Shown piece after piece: positions 18,337 to 27,990 of a DNA stretch of 64,000 nt. The DNA lies in NCBI GenBank assembly GCA_009841615.1, contig VXLL01000023.1, positions 1 through 64,000 on the forward strand, in the 5' to 3' direction. This DNA is from Gammaproteobacteria bacterium. Its GTDB lineage: Bacteria; Pseudomonadota; Gammaproteobacteria; Pseudomonadales; Azotimanducaceae. The notes below the pieces were generated by a model, which worked only from the letters and a program-made list of their open reading frames with translations, made no database searches and was not told the DNA's origin. The stretch's first letter is position 1. Every line of letters begins with the position of its first letter. The position numbers and the translations under genes are program-made.

Positions 18337-19917
18337 CTACACCCAGACATGATTACTCTCTTTCTTGATTATCGGGGTAAGCGAATTTGACAATTCTTCT
18401 ACTCTTTCAAGAATGCGGTCTCCAAATTCCGCTCTATCGAGACTTGGTTTTTCGTGTTGGACCGCTGCTTCTACAGCTGCTTCTATTAGACTGTCTGAAT
18501 TTGGGTGGGAAACAATTTCATCCGGTACAAAGAACGAGCTTTCTGCAGGAGTCGTAATATACAAACCAAGTTTCTCAAAAACCGGTCCTACATTAGTTTG
18601 CATGGCATCCGCCAGCGCTACCCTCAACTTTGGAACACCGCCTAGAGTTGCAGGAAGTGCCATAGCAAGTGTAGCCTTTGCCATCTCAACAGCAATAGGA
18701 TTTACATCGACACCGTGTATGAGCCTTGATACAATCAGCGGACTCTTCGATTTTAATGTGAGGTGATTTGTGCTGATGCGACCCAGTATTCTCCGTGCGG
18801 CGTGGTACAAGAATGTACCAGACCCACAAGAAGGATCTAATACCCCTAAATTTTCTGTTGATACGCTGTTTTGACCTGAAATGACTTGATGAGCTCGGAC
18901 GATTGCATCGTCACACCAATCATCATCTAATGTATATCTGACAATTTCTCGTGCTAGGTGATCGGGAGTATAGTATTCGCCAAACTCTTGCCGGTGTACG
19001 GGATCAATTAACCCATGGTATACATCTTTCAATACGTCTCTGGCCGAACCTCGCCAATCGTACTTCCTTATATTTTCTCCAATAGCGGTTAGAAGTTGTA
19101 CCCCTGAATGAGCTTCTGTTATCCAACCTTGAAATCCGTCAAGCGTATTTGAAACAAGTTCGGAAGATCGAGCAGCAGCATTACTCAAGTACGCTATCAA
19201 CATTCTCGCCAATGCGACTATGACACTATGTCGAAGAAAAACGTAACTTTGATTCAGAGGAGACGAATCGCTAGGAACGATTCCTGATCCTTGCAATACT
19301 TTCCTCCACAATCCGATCTTCGTCTGATAGAAAACTTCTGACTCTAGGCTTCTCTGAAGAGAAGACAGCGGTTCCATCAACGGATCTACTAATGTAGACG
19401 CGATGTCATCTGGCGGTATGTCCTTACCTTGTGTTCTTCGTTTGAAGTGTTGGTGAACGAAGTCTGAAAACGGCTCAACATCAAAATGAACGGAGATTCC
19501 TTGAACTTGAGGAATCGGTATCAATTTGCGAGGGCCATCGTTCCATTGATATCCCCACCATTTCTTGCCGTCGGTCAAGTACCCATGCCATTCATCTGAC
19601 TCATCGATTCGATCAAATATAGTTCGTTGATCGATTATTCCTGAAACGTATCGGGTCAATTGCTCGAATTGTGTTTCATCACTAGCTGACTTTGCATTAG
19701 GATTTACCAATCCAGGTTTCTTTGTCTCGATGACTATACGGGCTGGAAAATTTACCATGTCTGCTACACCTGTACTCACGGGATATTCCAGTCGCCATTG
19801 TTTCAATCCGAGTGCGACAAATATTTCTCTAAGTAGACTTCTAACTTCGTCCTCAGACGTCGATGTACGCAATTCTTGAATTGCGTCCCTCAATGGAAAA
19901 TCTTGTTTTTGTGCCAT
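18337..19917 (-). CDS. N-terminal part of type IIG-like restriction-modification enzyme (nuclease plus methyltransferase motifs X and I), ends at in-frame TAG
   Basis: A 526-residue N-terminal portion. Residues 20-100 look like a PD-(D/E)xK nuclease domain: GVADMVNFPARIVIETKKPG carries the Asp and the ExK pair. Then a helical region, motif X-like GEYYTPDHLAREIVRYTL (about 316-333), and motif I DPSCGSGTFLYHAARRIL (about 359-376), which binds SAM. This order is typical of single-chain type IIG or type I-like enzymes that both cut and methylate at adenine. The frame ends at TAG (18337) before motif IV, which is encoded in the same frame just beyond. No separate specificity or helicase gene accompanies it. 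Confidence 0.85.
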   Translation of the reverse strand: MAQKQDFPLRDAIQELRTSTSEDEVRSLLREIFVALGLKQWRLEYPVSTGVADMVNFPARIVIETKKPGLVNPNAKSASDETQFEQLTRYVSGIIDQRTIFDRIDESDEWHGYLTDGKKWWGYQWNDGPRKLIPIPQVQGISVHFDVEPFSDFVHQHFKRRTQGKDIPPDDIASTLVDPLMEPLSSLQRSLESEVFYQTKIGLWRKVLQGSGIVPSDSSPLNQSYVFLRHSVIVALARMLIAYLSNAAARSSELVSNTLDGFQGWITEAHSGVQLLTAIGENIRKYDWRGSARDVLKDVYHGLIDPVHRQEFGEYYTPDHLAREIVRYTLDDDWCDDAIVRAHQVISGQNSVSTENLGVLDPSCGSGTFLYHAARRILGRISTNHLTLKSKSPLIVSRLIHGVDVNPIAVEMAKATLAMALPATLGGVPKLRVALADAMQTNVGPVFEKLGLYITTPAESSFFVPDEIVSHPNSDSLIEAAVEAAVQHEKPSLDRAEFGDRILERVEELSNSLTPIIKKESNHVWV

Positions 19918-20549
19918 AAATATTTATCTTTTTGCTTGTTTAAACAGGTGTGGTGATTTACTCGAAATATTCTTCAAAATGAGTGCTAAATTTTTTAAGT
20001 AGAGTTAATGGAGTAGGCAATTCTCATTCATTACCAGTGTGTGCAAGATCCTTTAGATACACAAGATTTCTCAGAGCACCAATCATTAATTTTTTAACGA
20101 AATTCAGTAAGAATAGTCTGAATTCATTAACTAATCAGTGGAAAGGATTCTTGGCAATCACGGCATGCAAATGCAAGTCTGTTATTCGTAAAGACAGAGT
20201 CGTCCAGAATTTCGGCCACACATGTTTTGACTCTTCCCTATTTCGTCTTTTAGACCGTGCAGTATTCTCTAGATACGAATTTCTTTATGTATGGACGATG
20301 ATCCAACGTCATGGTTTCCCAGTCTTTGCATGTCCAGAATCTTAATATCGTCTAGATTATACATGATATTATGTTCATATGTAAAACAATTTGTTTTCGC
20401 AGAACTGTGAAAAATTACGATGATGTTGAATCGCGAGAAATAATGGTTGTAGCAAGACTGACTAGGAATGCGTCTGTTCCACGGTTCGTTCAACAATTCG
20501 CGGTTGTACTGTGTAGTGAAGTAATGCCCAACAATTTGAACTTTCTGTA
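19918..20549. other. AT-rich intergenic stretch between the R-M gene and the array
   Basis: About 630 bases, visibly more AT-rich than its neighbours, with only short unsupported open frames on either strand. It separates the restriction-modification gene from the 3' end of the ten-gene array. I see no clear terminator, tRNA or attachment site. Its composition is compatible with foreign DNA that came with the R-M gene. Confidence 0.45.
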
Positions 20550-22343
20550 CTATTCTGACACGTACGATTTTAGTGTTTCGAGCTGATCGGCGTTTAGTCG
20601 CTGTTTTGCAAGCCCTTTGAGAAATATCTCCGCTACGTCAGACCGTAAACTTGTCGAGGGTATTTTCTCGATCAATTCCAGAAATTTGGCGGCGGGTTGT
20701 TGTCGTTGAAGCAAGTTGACTCCTAACATGTTAAAGTAGGCGAGTCTTTCTTCTTCGGCAACTTGATCAGACAGTTCAACAGCACGATCAATTTGATCTC
20801 GTTTTACGAGATAAACTCCAATATTAGTGGAAATACTTCCCCGTTCTTCATCTCGAACTTGACCAATTAACTCTATTGCAGTATCGATCCTTTCGTGAGA
20901 CAGGAGAGAACTAATGACTGTTCGTTCTAAGGAGTAAGTGTTATTGTCTGGATGAAATTCTTCAACTGCGACAGTCATAGCATGTTCTGGATCAATCAAG
21001 GTGTACGACGACAGTATTTGGGATATCAGTTCAGCGCGTTTCGAGGTCCCTTCTTCCACGTTCGCTTGTATCCAATCTAAAGCGAGTGTCGGGGCTTCCG
21101 ATGACCAAGTTCGAATGACCGATTGCGTAGCAAGATCGGGATTCGCACCTAGAACTGACTCGAGAGCCGAAATTCGAGCAAGTGCGTCTGTTGGACTATC
21201 GAGAGCGAGTTTGGACGTCGAGATGGACAAGGCATCGGCGCGAACTGCACGAGGGATGTCCATTAATCGGTCTAAGACAACATTCGGGGCTTTTCGGCTC
21301 CACTTATAAATCAATCTTTCCAGCATGAAGCTGCGAAAGCTCGACTTCGGCAGTGTTCTGACCGCGTCAAACGCTTCCTCTCCATTATCGTCAATCCAAG
21401 CGTTGATTAAACGAGGTCCTAAACGAGTCTTTACACTCCATTCAACGTCGATCAGGAAATTTAGTGAAGCAGTACGATCTTTTCCTGTGATATAGTCGAA
21501 GAGTTCTGCGAAAAGCTCGTCGTCTAGAATTGCCTGCTGTAATTCGGTAAGGATTCCAAGTCCGTCAACCTGAAACCATTTTTCGACAATTTCGAAATAC
21601 AAATCAAGTTGCTTGACATCATCGACTTCGTCGTTGACAAGCAAATCTATTGCATTCATTGGTACGCCGTTTGTCAACTCCTGGATACTCTGATCTTGCT
21701 GCCACTCAAGTAAGTCAGTTTCAAAGTTCAAACGACTTGCGATTGACGACAGCTCTGCGCTCGGAAGATCAATTCGAGTGGCAATGATTGTGTCGAGAGC
21801 GATCGTGCGATCCGTTTTTTGTAGTTTAGAAATGGCAGCGAGAGCACTCTCTAAATTTATTGACGACCACTGGGAAAAAATGTTTCGTATAAGTATTTGC
21901 CGACGATGTCCGCCAAAATTTGATGCAACCGAGACAGCTTGTTCCGGAGCGCTTCGAACGAGAGATTCGAATAACATGTCTTGGACCGTATAAAGTCGAA
22001 CTGTTAGGGGTTGAGTCGAACTGATCTCGATTAGACTCTGTACGTCTTGTTGATTTAGTTGGCTTAGCGAAACACTCAGTTCTTGGAGGTCTGATAAATC
22101 TAATTCACTAGTAAAAATCCAGTCTAGTCTTGAGAGCTCTTTGGTTGGGTAATCGGGAGTCGAGCGGACAATGGGGGACTCCGCTGAAGACAGCCCTATA
22201 CCGGAGTCCTCTGAATCGAATAATCGGTTTGTCAGCAGGTAAGAGAAGACTCCAATGATTAGTCCGACCAACAACCCGGTCAAAGTAATCAAAAACCGTT
22301 TGGACCGGGGCACCTGCCCCTTGTTACTTGCGGCGTTTGTCAC
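20550..22343 (-). CDS. Array protein, subfamily A (copy A5, promoter-distal)
   Basis: Last gene of the ten-gene array. I place the start at GTG 22343 (597 residues), not at the TTG at 22379. This gives a 67-base gap to the preceding gene and an N-terminus as short as in its paralogues. A basic 16-residue tail precedes one membrane helix (FLITLTGLLVGLIIGVFSYL), which predicts the long C-terminal part in the periplasm. That part is a helical repeat domain with the shared signature WSSEAPTLALDWI, the subfamily A motif IPRAVRADA and the terminal helix LETLKSYVSE. It ends in TAG. Function unknown. Confidence 0.85.
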   Translation of the reverse strand: MTNAASNKGQVPRSKRFLITLTGLLVGLIIGVFSYLLTNRLFDSEDSGIGLSSAESPIVRSTPDYPTKELSRLDWIFTSELDLSDLQELSVSLSQLNQQDVQSLIEISSTQPLTVRLYTVQDMLFESLVRSAPEQAVSVASNFGGHRRQILIRNIFSQWSSINLESALAAISKLQKTDRTIALDTIIATRIDLPSAELSSIASRLNFETDLLEWQQDQSIQELTNGVPMNAIDLLVNDEVDDVKQLDLYFEIVEKWFQVDGLGILTELQQAILDDELFAELFDYITGKDRTASLNFLIDVEWSVKTRLGPRLINAWIDDNGEEAFDAVRTLPKSSFRSFMLERLIYKWSRKAPNVVLDRLMDIPRAVRADALSISTSKLALDSPTDALARISALESVLGANPDLATQSVIRTWSSEAPTLALDWIQANVEEGTSKRAELISQILSSYTLIDPEHAMTVAVEEFHPDNNTYSLERTVISSLLSHERIDTAIELIGQVRDEERGSISTNIGVYLVKRDQIDRAVELSDQVAEEERLAYFNMLGVNLLQRQQPAAKFLELIEKIPSTSLRSDVAEIFLKGLAKQRLNADQLETLKSYVSE

Positions 22344-22410
22344 GGGTGCTTTATCCAGAGATTCCTTTACCTGAGACAACGTTTAAGCAGGGCATCAATC
22401 TCTTCCTTAT

Positions 22411-24204
22411 TTAAGGTTGGTCCGTTTCTTCGGAAATGAACGATTGAACAAACTCCAGCTCTTTCTCGCTTAGGGCTACATGTCGGTCTGGTGCGCTCAG
22501 TATCGTACCAGCTACCAACGATCGAATCTCGGCGCTTTCCAGTTTAGGTAAGTATTCGAGTAGCGAATCAAGATCGTCCTGAAGCCAAGGGAGCACCATC
22601 CAAACATAGAATCGGGGTTTTTGTGACTCCCTTAATGTCTCTGCTAATGCCAGCGCGTCTTCAATCCTTCCAACTTCAATAAGAGCGCTGGCCATGGATC
22701 CAAATATGGGTTCGTTTAAATAGGATTCTCGAATTTGTGGTAATAGAGAAAGTGCTGACTCAATTCTCTCTTCACCAAGTAGTCCTGCCATAACACTATA
22801 TTCAAGATTTTTTTCGACAGGGTGTTCTAAAGCAATCTCTATAGCTTTTTGGGGATCCACTAGTGCTACTTGTGGCATTGTTGTCCACAACATCCGTTGT
22901 CCATTGCTAGTACCTCTTTCTAAGTTTTGAACTACCCAATCGATCGTCGCGAGAGGATCCTTTCGGCTCCAAATTCCTACGAAAGAATCCGTCGCTTCAA
23001 GTGTATTAAATCCACGCTGTTTAAACCGCTCTAATAACTCGATCACGTCCTCGGGAGGTACGTGTTGCGCTAAGTGGTCTATCGCGAACCGAATGGCAGA
23101 AATTTGGAAATCTCTTGGTACCAAGTCTATGTGTTCAAGTATCTCGCCGGACACTGCCTGAATCCAAGGCTCAAGCAATGTAGGGATTTCAGATGTCATC
23201 GAATTTAAATACGCTTGCGATGTAATTGCTTGTATCGCCGCAGAGGGGTCTCTATCAACCCATGCTTCAAAGATGACATCATTGAAGAGCATTTGGACAT
23301 CCACCGGCAATGATGTCAGTTGTTCCCACGCGATATGAGGCTCTGTAGCTACGATTTCCGCTACAACACTGCGCCAATAAATGCTCTTTGTATCGGCAAA
23401 CGTTTCGTACACGAGACTAAGCATAGAACCGAGATTGCTGGTACTCTCTCTGTCAATCCAACGACTAGCGACTTGAGAAAAAAATTCTTTCTTTTGAAAG
23501 TCCGACATGTCTGCTGTTAACACCAAGTCAAACGCAACTCTGGGTTCGTCGATTACGTCATTTATCCCTACCTCTGTGATCCAAGCGTTGTAGCTTTTGA
23601 TGAAGTTTAACGTTTCTGCAATCGCTACTAACTCTGTTTCAGACAACTTCTGTTGATTGTGTAAGACCGCGTTTATCAATCTGCTTTTCCAAGGCTCCGG
23701 TTGAGTCGAAAACACTCGTAACGCTTCCTCCGAATTAACGGAGCTGGAATAGCTTGCCACTATATCAAACAATGTTTCCCATCGAACACGCTCAGTTTCC
23801 CACACTAATTCCACCGACTTACCTGGATCAAAACGTGCGAGTTCAACAAAAAGCAAGTGTTGTAGGGAATAGAGATTCTGGGTGGGTTCAAGCTCAAATG
23901 TACTCGAGAGTAATTTCGATATCTCTGAGACACTTTTACCTTCCAACAATCGATAAAGAGCAGAACGCCGGTCCAGAGCACTCTCTAGTTCGACGATATC
24001 TGCTACGTATCTCGGTACCGAGGTAAGATCCCCATCGCCCAAACCATTGGTTGGGACTTGGTGTCGTGTCCTTTCGTTAGGAGACCATCTCTCATCTGCT
24101 TGATTCGGTGAGAACAGCATAAAAGAAAATAGCAGGCCCAGTCCAATCCCGCCTGTCATACCTATGAGCAATAGCACTAATAATCTTTGTTTTGTGCTAA
24201 ACAA
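22411..24204 (-). CDS. Array protein, subfamily B (copy B5)
   Basis: 597 residues, starting at TTG 24204, 60 bases after copy A4. After only seven residues comes a membrane helix (LLVLLLIGMTGGIGLGLLFS), so the bulk is periplasmic. Subfamily B landmarks: LLEGKSVSEISKLL, WETERVRW, EPWKSRLINAV, FADTKSIYWRSVVAEIVA and VPPEDVIELLERFKQRGF. The shared signature is WSRKDPLATIDWV and the terminal helix LEFVQSFISE. It is paired with copy A5 downstream. No catalytic motif is recognised. Confidence 0.85.
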   Translation of the reverse strand: MFSTKQRLLVLLLIGMTGGIGLGLLFSFMLFSPNQADERWSPNERTRHQVPTNGLGDGDLTSVPRYVADIVELESALDRRSALYRLLEGKSVSEISKLLSSTFELEPTQNLYSLQHLLFVELARFDPGKSVELVWETERVRWETLFDIVASYSSSVNSEEALRVFSTQPEPWKSRLINAVLHNQQKLSETELVAIAETLNFIKSYNAWITEVGINDVIDEPRVAFDLVLTADMSDFQKKEFFSQVASRWIDRESTSNLGSMLSLVYETFADTKSIYWRSVVAEIVATEPHIAWEQLTSLPVDVQMLFNDVIFEAWVDRDPSAAIQAITSQAYLNSMTSEIPTLLEPWIQAVSGEILEHIDLVPRDFQISAIRFAIDHLAQHVPPEDVIELLERFKQRGFNTLEATDSFVGIWSRKDPLATIDWVVQNLERGTSNGQRMLWTTMPQVALVDPQKAIEIALEHPVEKNLEYSVMAGLLGEERIESALSLLPQIRESYLNEPIFGSMASALIEVGRIEDALALAETLRESQKPRFYVWMVLPWLQDDLDSLLEYLPKLESAEIRSLVAGTILSAPDRHVALSEKELEFVQSFISEETDQP

Positions 24205-24264
24205 CTATCGAACGCCCAAACTTGTCATCTGTTAGTCGTACAGGTTCACGGCGCCGAGCCTGCA

Positions 24265-26058
24265 TTACTCCGACACATATGACCGTAGAGTTTCGATTTG
24301 TTCCGCGTTGAAGTATCTCTCTAGGGTCCTGCCATTCATGAGTTGCTCAACCACACCTGTTTGCAATTCTTCTGAAGGAAGTTTCTCGATCAGTTCTAAT
24401 ACGTCTGATGACCGAGTATCCATCAAACCGACCGTTACACTATAAAAATATCGTAATCTCTGATCCTCCGTCAGTAAATCCGCGACCAAAAAACTATCAT
24501 CCATGCGATTGGCTTTAACTAGCACCGTACCTACTTCAGTGGCGGAACTAACGAGCAAACTATCGTCTTGAATTTGGTCGAGTAATCCGATCGCTGTGTC
24601 CACGCGTTCCGCGCCCAAGAGAGCACTAATGACTTGTCGTTCTAACGCGGACCAAGAATTTTCTGGTTTAATTTCTTCAACGGCAATGGTCATAGCTCGT
24701 TCTGGGTCGATGAGTGCGTATTGATAAATCACAAACGTTAAAGCTTCGATACGGTTTCTTGTACCTTCTTTCAAATTGGATTGAATCCAATCTACGGCAA
24801 GATCTGGCGCGTCCTCCGACCATGACCTAAGGATTGTCTGAATTGAACGATCAACATATGAACCGGGAATCGAACGAAACACTTCGATTTGCTCCAGGGC
24901 GTTTTTGGGATTCTCAACGGCCAATTGAGAAGCTACTACGGACACAGCATCAGCTCGATACAATCGAGGAATTTCTAATATTCGGTCCATAACGGAATTA
25001 GGGGCTTTCTCAGCCCAATCCCGCACGACGCTATTCAGCATCCAGTTACGAAATGTTGACTTCGGCAGGTCGAGCGCCGCTTGAAGCGCTGCTTCTGTAT
25101 CGTACCTACTCCAATTGTCAAGCACCTGATATCCGAGTCCATTTCTTCTGCTTTCGTCGACGTTAGAAATGAATTCGAGCGCGGCTCTTCGATCATGTCC
25201 CACAACCAGATCAAAAAGGTCGCTGGAGACGCCACTAATAGAAGGTGCATCGTCGAGTACCGTAAGAATGTTCAACCCATCGTACTCAAACCATTTTTCA
25301 ACAACCTGCTGGTAAAGCTCTCTTTGTAGACTGTCTTCGATACCGTCGGTTAAAAGTCTGTTAAATGCTGTCGAGGGATCTTGTTCCAATAACCCGTATA
25401 TTGCCTTCTCTTGCTCCCATGCGTCGAATTCAGATTCAAGGTCAAATTTATTGGTAACCAATGAGAGATCCTGGTTAGAGAGATCACTCCGTTCCTCGAA
25501 GATTGCTCTTATCGCAACACGCTTATCCGATCGCGATAAATCAGTAGCCGCGGTTAACGCTTCTTCAAAATTCGTTGTCGACCAGTGTGTGAAAACAAGG
25601 TGTAACAAGGTGTGTCTTCGATGCTCAGGAAACTGTTCCAAACTAGCTAGTGCTTCCGACGGCGAGTTTTGAACTAAGAGTTCAACCAATATCTCTTGAA
25701 TCGTGTGTAGATGGGGAGACCACGATTGGGTGGAACTCTTCGTGGTTAAATCCAATAGTTGTTGAGGACTCAACTTACTAAGTTCCTCAACCACCTGATG
25801 GAGCTCCGATCGTCTCGCGTCCTCAGCAATAAACCAATTAATTTTGGTCGTGGAAGTCTCCATTGAGGACGTGTTCGAGTTGCTCTTACCGCTACCAACA
25901 GCAATCTGATCGAGCTCAGCTTCGTCGAAATTAAAAAGCCAGTTCACAACCAGATAGCCGGCTACACCAATGGCTAAACCTAGAGATACACTAGCCATCA
26001 GAATCAGATATACACTGGACTTCTTTGTTCGGTGTGGATGTGTAGTCGTACTATTCAT
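24265..26058 (-). CDS. Array protein, subfamily A (copy A4)
   Basis: 597 residues with a 15-residue polar, basic tail and one membrane helix (VYLILMASVSLGLAIGVAGY). An acidic, Ser/Thr-rich linker leads to the helical repeat domain. Closest by eye to copy A3: both share IPRLYRADA and a repeated PKxALExIE segment. The signature is WSEDAPDLAVDWI and the terminal helix IETLRSYVSE. It lies 75 bases after copy B4 and 60 before B5. The many Leu/Ala/Glu-rich helix pairs suggest an alpha-solenoid scaffold without enzyme activity (inference). Confidence 0.85.
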   Translation of the reverse strand: MNSTTTHPHRTKKSSVYLILMASVSLGLAIGVAGYLVVNWLFNFDEAELDQIAVGSGKSNSNTSSMETSTTKINWFIAEDARRSELHQVVEELSKLSPQQLLDLTTKSSTQSWSPHLHTIQEILVELLVQNSPSEALASLEQFPEHRRHTLLHLVFTHWSTTNFEEALTAATDLSRSDKRVAIRAIFEERSDLSNQDLSLVTNKFDLESEFDAWEQEKAIYGLLEQDPSTAFNRLLTDGIEDSLQRELYQQVVEKWFEYDGLNILTVLDDAPSISGVSSDLFDLVVGHDRRAALEFISNVDESRRNGLGYQVLDNWSRYDTEAALQAALDLPKSTFRNWMLNSVVRDWAEKAPNSVMDRILEIPRLYRADAVSVVASQLAVENPKNALEQIEVFRSIPGSYVDRSIQTILRSWSEDAPDLAVDWIQSNLKEGTRNRIEALTFVIYQYALIDPERAMTIAVEEIKPENSWSALERQVISALLGAERVDTAIGLLDQIQDDSLLVSSATEVGTVLVKANRMDDSFLVADLLTEDQRLRYFYSVTVGLMDTRSSDVLELIEKLPSEELQTGVVEQLMNGRTLERYFNAEQIETLRSYVSE

Positions 26059-26133
26059 AGTTCAAATACTGTAACTAAAACTGTAGCACTTTCTAAACCA
26101 AATGAATTACCCATAACTCTTTACCTGTTCGGA

Positions 26134-27921
26134 CTAGTTCGTTTCATCGGATATGAAAGATTCAACAAACTCGATCTCTTCCACCGTTAAATACGGATAA
26201 TACTCTTGCTCCCGTAATACACTTTGAGCAATCACTGTTCGCGTTTCCGAAGTAGGCAGTTTGGGCAAACGTTCGAGCAAAGAATCTAGCTCAAATCGTA
26301 CCCATGGCCGTGCCATACTGCTATAGAATTTGGTCTTCTCGGTCTGATCCAGTTGATCAGCTAATGCAAGCACATCATCAATCCGCCCAGCTTGAATGAG
26401 AAGAAGGTTTACGCCCCTATAATATGAAAAGGGATAATCGGATGAAACCCTAACTTTGGGTATCAGGGAAAGAGCTCTATCAAATTGCCCCTGTCTTAAC
26501 AGCGTCATCACAACACCTTGTTCAAGTGCCATGTTTTCAGGTTGTTCAAGTGCCAATTCCATAGCAGTATCTGGATTTAACAGTGCTAACCTTCCCAACG
26601 CAAACGATACGCTACTTCTTCCGCTAAAGCTCTCTAGGTCCAAATTTTCCAGTGCCCATTCGACAGCTGCGATAGGATCTTCGTAACTCCAAGATCCCAC
26701 AAACGATTCAGCTGCTTCGGTAGGGTCATAACCCATTGATTTCAATTGTGTCAGCAATTGAATCACTCGATTCGGGGGTGAGTTCTCTGTGAGGTGATCG
26801 ACTGCTAAGTCAATCGCTGCATTCTTCCAGTTTACTGGTACCAGTTCAAGATTTTCGAGAAATCGATCCGCAACCGCTCGAACCCAAGGTATCAGCAATG
26901 AATAGAAGTCAGATTCGTTCGCATCTAAATATTCTTGCGTAGTGACCGTCTGGAAGGCGGTCACGGGATCACGATCAACCCATTGCTTGAATACATCACT
27001 CGCGAAAAGCTTCTGGACCTCTATCGGCATTGATGATAGTTGCTGCCAAACGACCTCTGGATTCGAAACCGCGATTTCCGAAACAACCGGCGTCCAAAGA
27101 AATCTTGTATCAGCGAATACATCGTACACGACGCTAAGCATTGAAGATATGTTCTCTGTACCCTCTCGTTCAATCCAATGACTGGTGATATGGGTGAACA
27201 TCCTGATTCTATGAGACTCAGTTGTATCTGCCTGTAACGCTAAACCGAATGCCTTCCGCGGTTCTTCTATTACTTCTTCGATGCGGACGTCATACTTCCA
27301 AGTAGCTAAATGGTCTGCGATATCGAAAGAATCAGCTAGTTCAGCAACTTGGGTATCCGACAGTGTTCCTTGAGACTGGAAAACTGTCTTGATTGCTAGG
27401 CTCTTCCATGGTTCGTCCAACGACGAAAAAGTTCGCAGTGCTTCTTCTGGCGCGATTGAACTCCAATGATTTGCCACGATGTTGAGCAACGTTGCCCATC
27501 TTGTTCTTGCTGTCTCCCACACAAGTTCCAACGAACTCTCTGCGTCAACACGTGCCAGTTCGGCAAAGAGCAGTCTTTGCACAGCATACAGATTTTTGGA
27601 GTAATCCAGATGCAAAGATTGACGAAGAAGTTCTTCAATTTGGTCCCCACTTTTGTTTTCTAGCACCTGGTAAAGGGCACCACGTCGGTCTGATGCGATT
27701 TCTATTTCAACAATCTCTTCTAGATCGCCACTAACCGTGGCTAAACTCGCTTGTTCGTCGTTGTTTGTCTGAGTCGATATCCGGACTTCTTGAGAGGGAG
27801 AGTCGCCTAAATCTGCATCGTTCATCGGGAACACCAAAAATGCAATCAAGACTCCTAAGCCAACACCTCCAACCAGACTGGCGAGAACGAGCAGGAGACG
27901 GTTTTGCTGCATCTTGATCAT
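26134..27921 (-). CDS. Array protein, subfamily B (copy B4)
   Basis: 595 residues from the ATG at 27921. An earlier in-frame start at 27960 would add 13 residues and shorten the gap to 30 bases; the later ATG restores the array's usual spacing (69 bases) and the short basic tail before the membrane helix (RLLLVLASLVGGVGLGVLIA). Landmarks: WETARTRW, DEPWKSLAIKTVFQ, FADTRFLWTPVVSEIA and NSPPNRVIQLLTQLKSMGY. The signature is WSYEDPIAAVEWA and the terminal helix IEFVESFISD. A stretch around 27250 is nearly identical at DNA level to one in copy B3 (around 30970), which suggests recent duplication or conversion. Confidence 0.85.
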   Translation of the reverse strand: MIKMQQNRLLLVLASLVGGVGLGVLIAFLVFPMNDADLGDSPSQEVRISTQTNNDEQASLATVSGDLEEIVEIEIASDRRGALYQVLENKSGDQIEELLRQSLHLDYSKNLYAVQRLLFAELARVDAESSLELVWETARTRWATLLNIVANHWSSIAPEEALRTFSSLDEPWKSLAIKTVFQSQGTLSDTQVAELADSFDIADHLATWKYDVRIEEVIEEPRKAFGLALQADTTESHRIRMFTHITSHWIEREGTENISSMLSVVYDVFADTRFLWTPVVSEIAVSNPEVVWQQLSSMPIEVQKLFASDVFKQWVDRDPVTAFQTVTTQEYLDANESDFYSLLIPWVRAVADRFLENLELVPVNWKNAAIDLAVDHLTENSPPNRVIQLLTQLKSMGYDPTEAAESFVGSWSYEDPIAAVEWALENLDLESFSGRSSVSFALGRLALLNPDTAMELALEQPENMALEQGVVMTLLRQGQFDRALSLIPKVRVSSDYPFSYYRGVNLLLIQAGRIDDVLALADQLDQTEKTKFYSSMARPWVRFELDSLLERLPKLPTSETRTVIAQSVLREQEYYPYLTVEEIEFVESFISDETN

Positions 27922-27990
27922 GTTATCGATATTTTTACATTTCAAGGCTAAGTTGTACAACAGTAAGTAAAAACCCTGTCAGGCTCACTA

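Noticed and set aside
18337..18339. Genome-wide reassignment of TAG as a sense codon
   Set aside because: Several intact genes in the window end with TAG (for example those ending at 10213, 46019 and 49948, and the array gene ending at 20550), so TAG is an ordinary stop here.
17014..19917. BREX or DISARM defence island
   Set aside because: The methyltransferase alone resembles parts of such systems, but no other BREX or DISARM gene is present; a type IIG-like enzyme is simpler.
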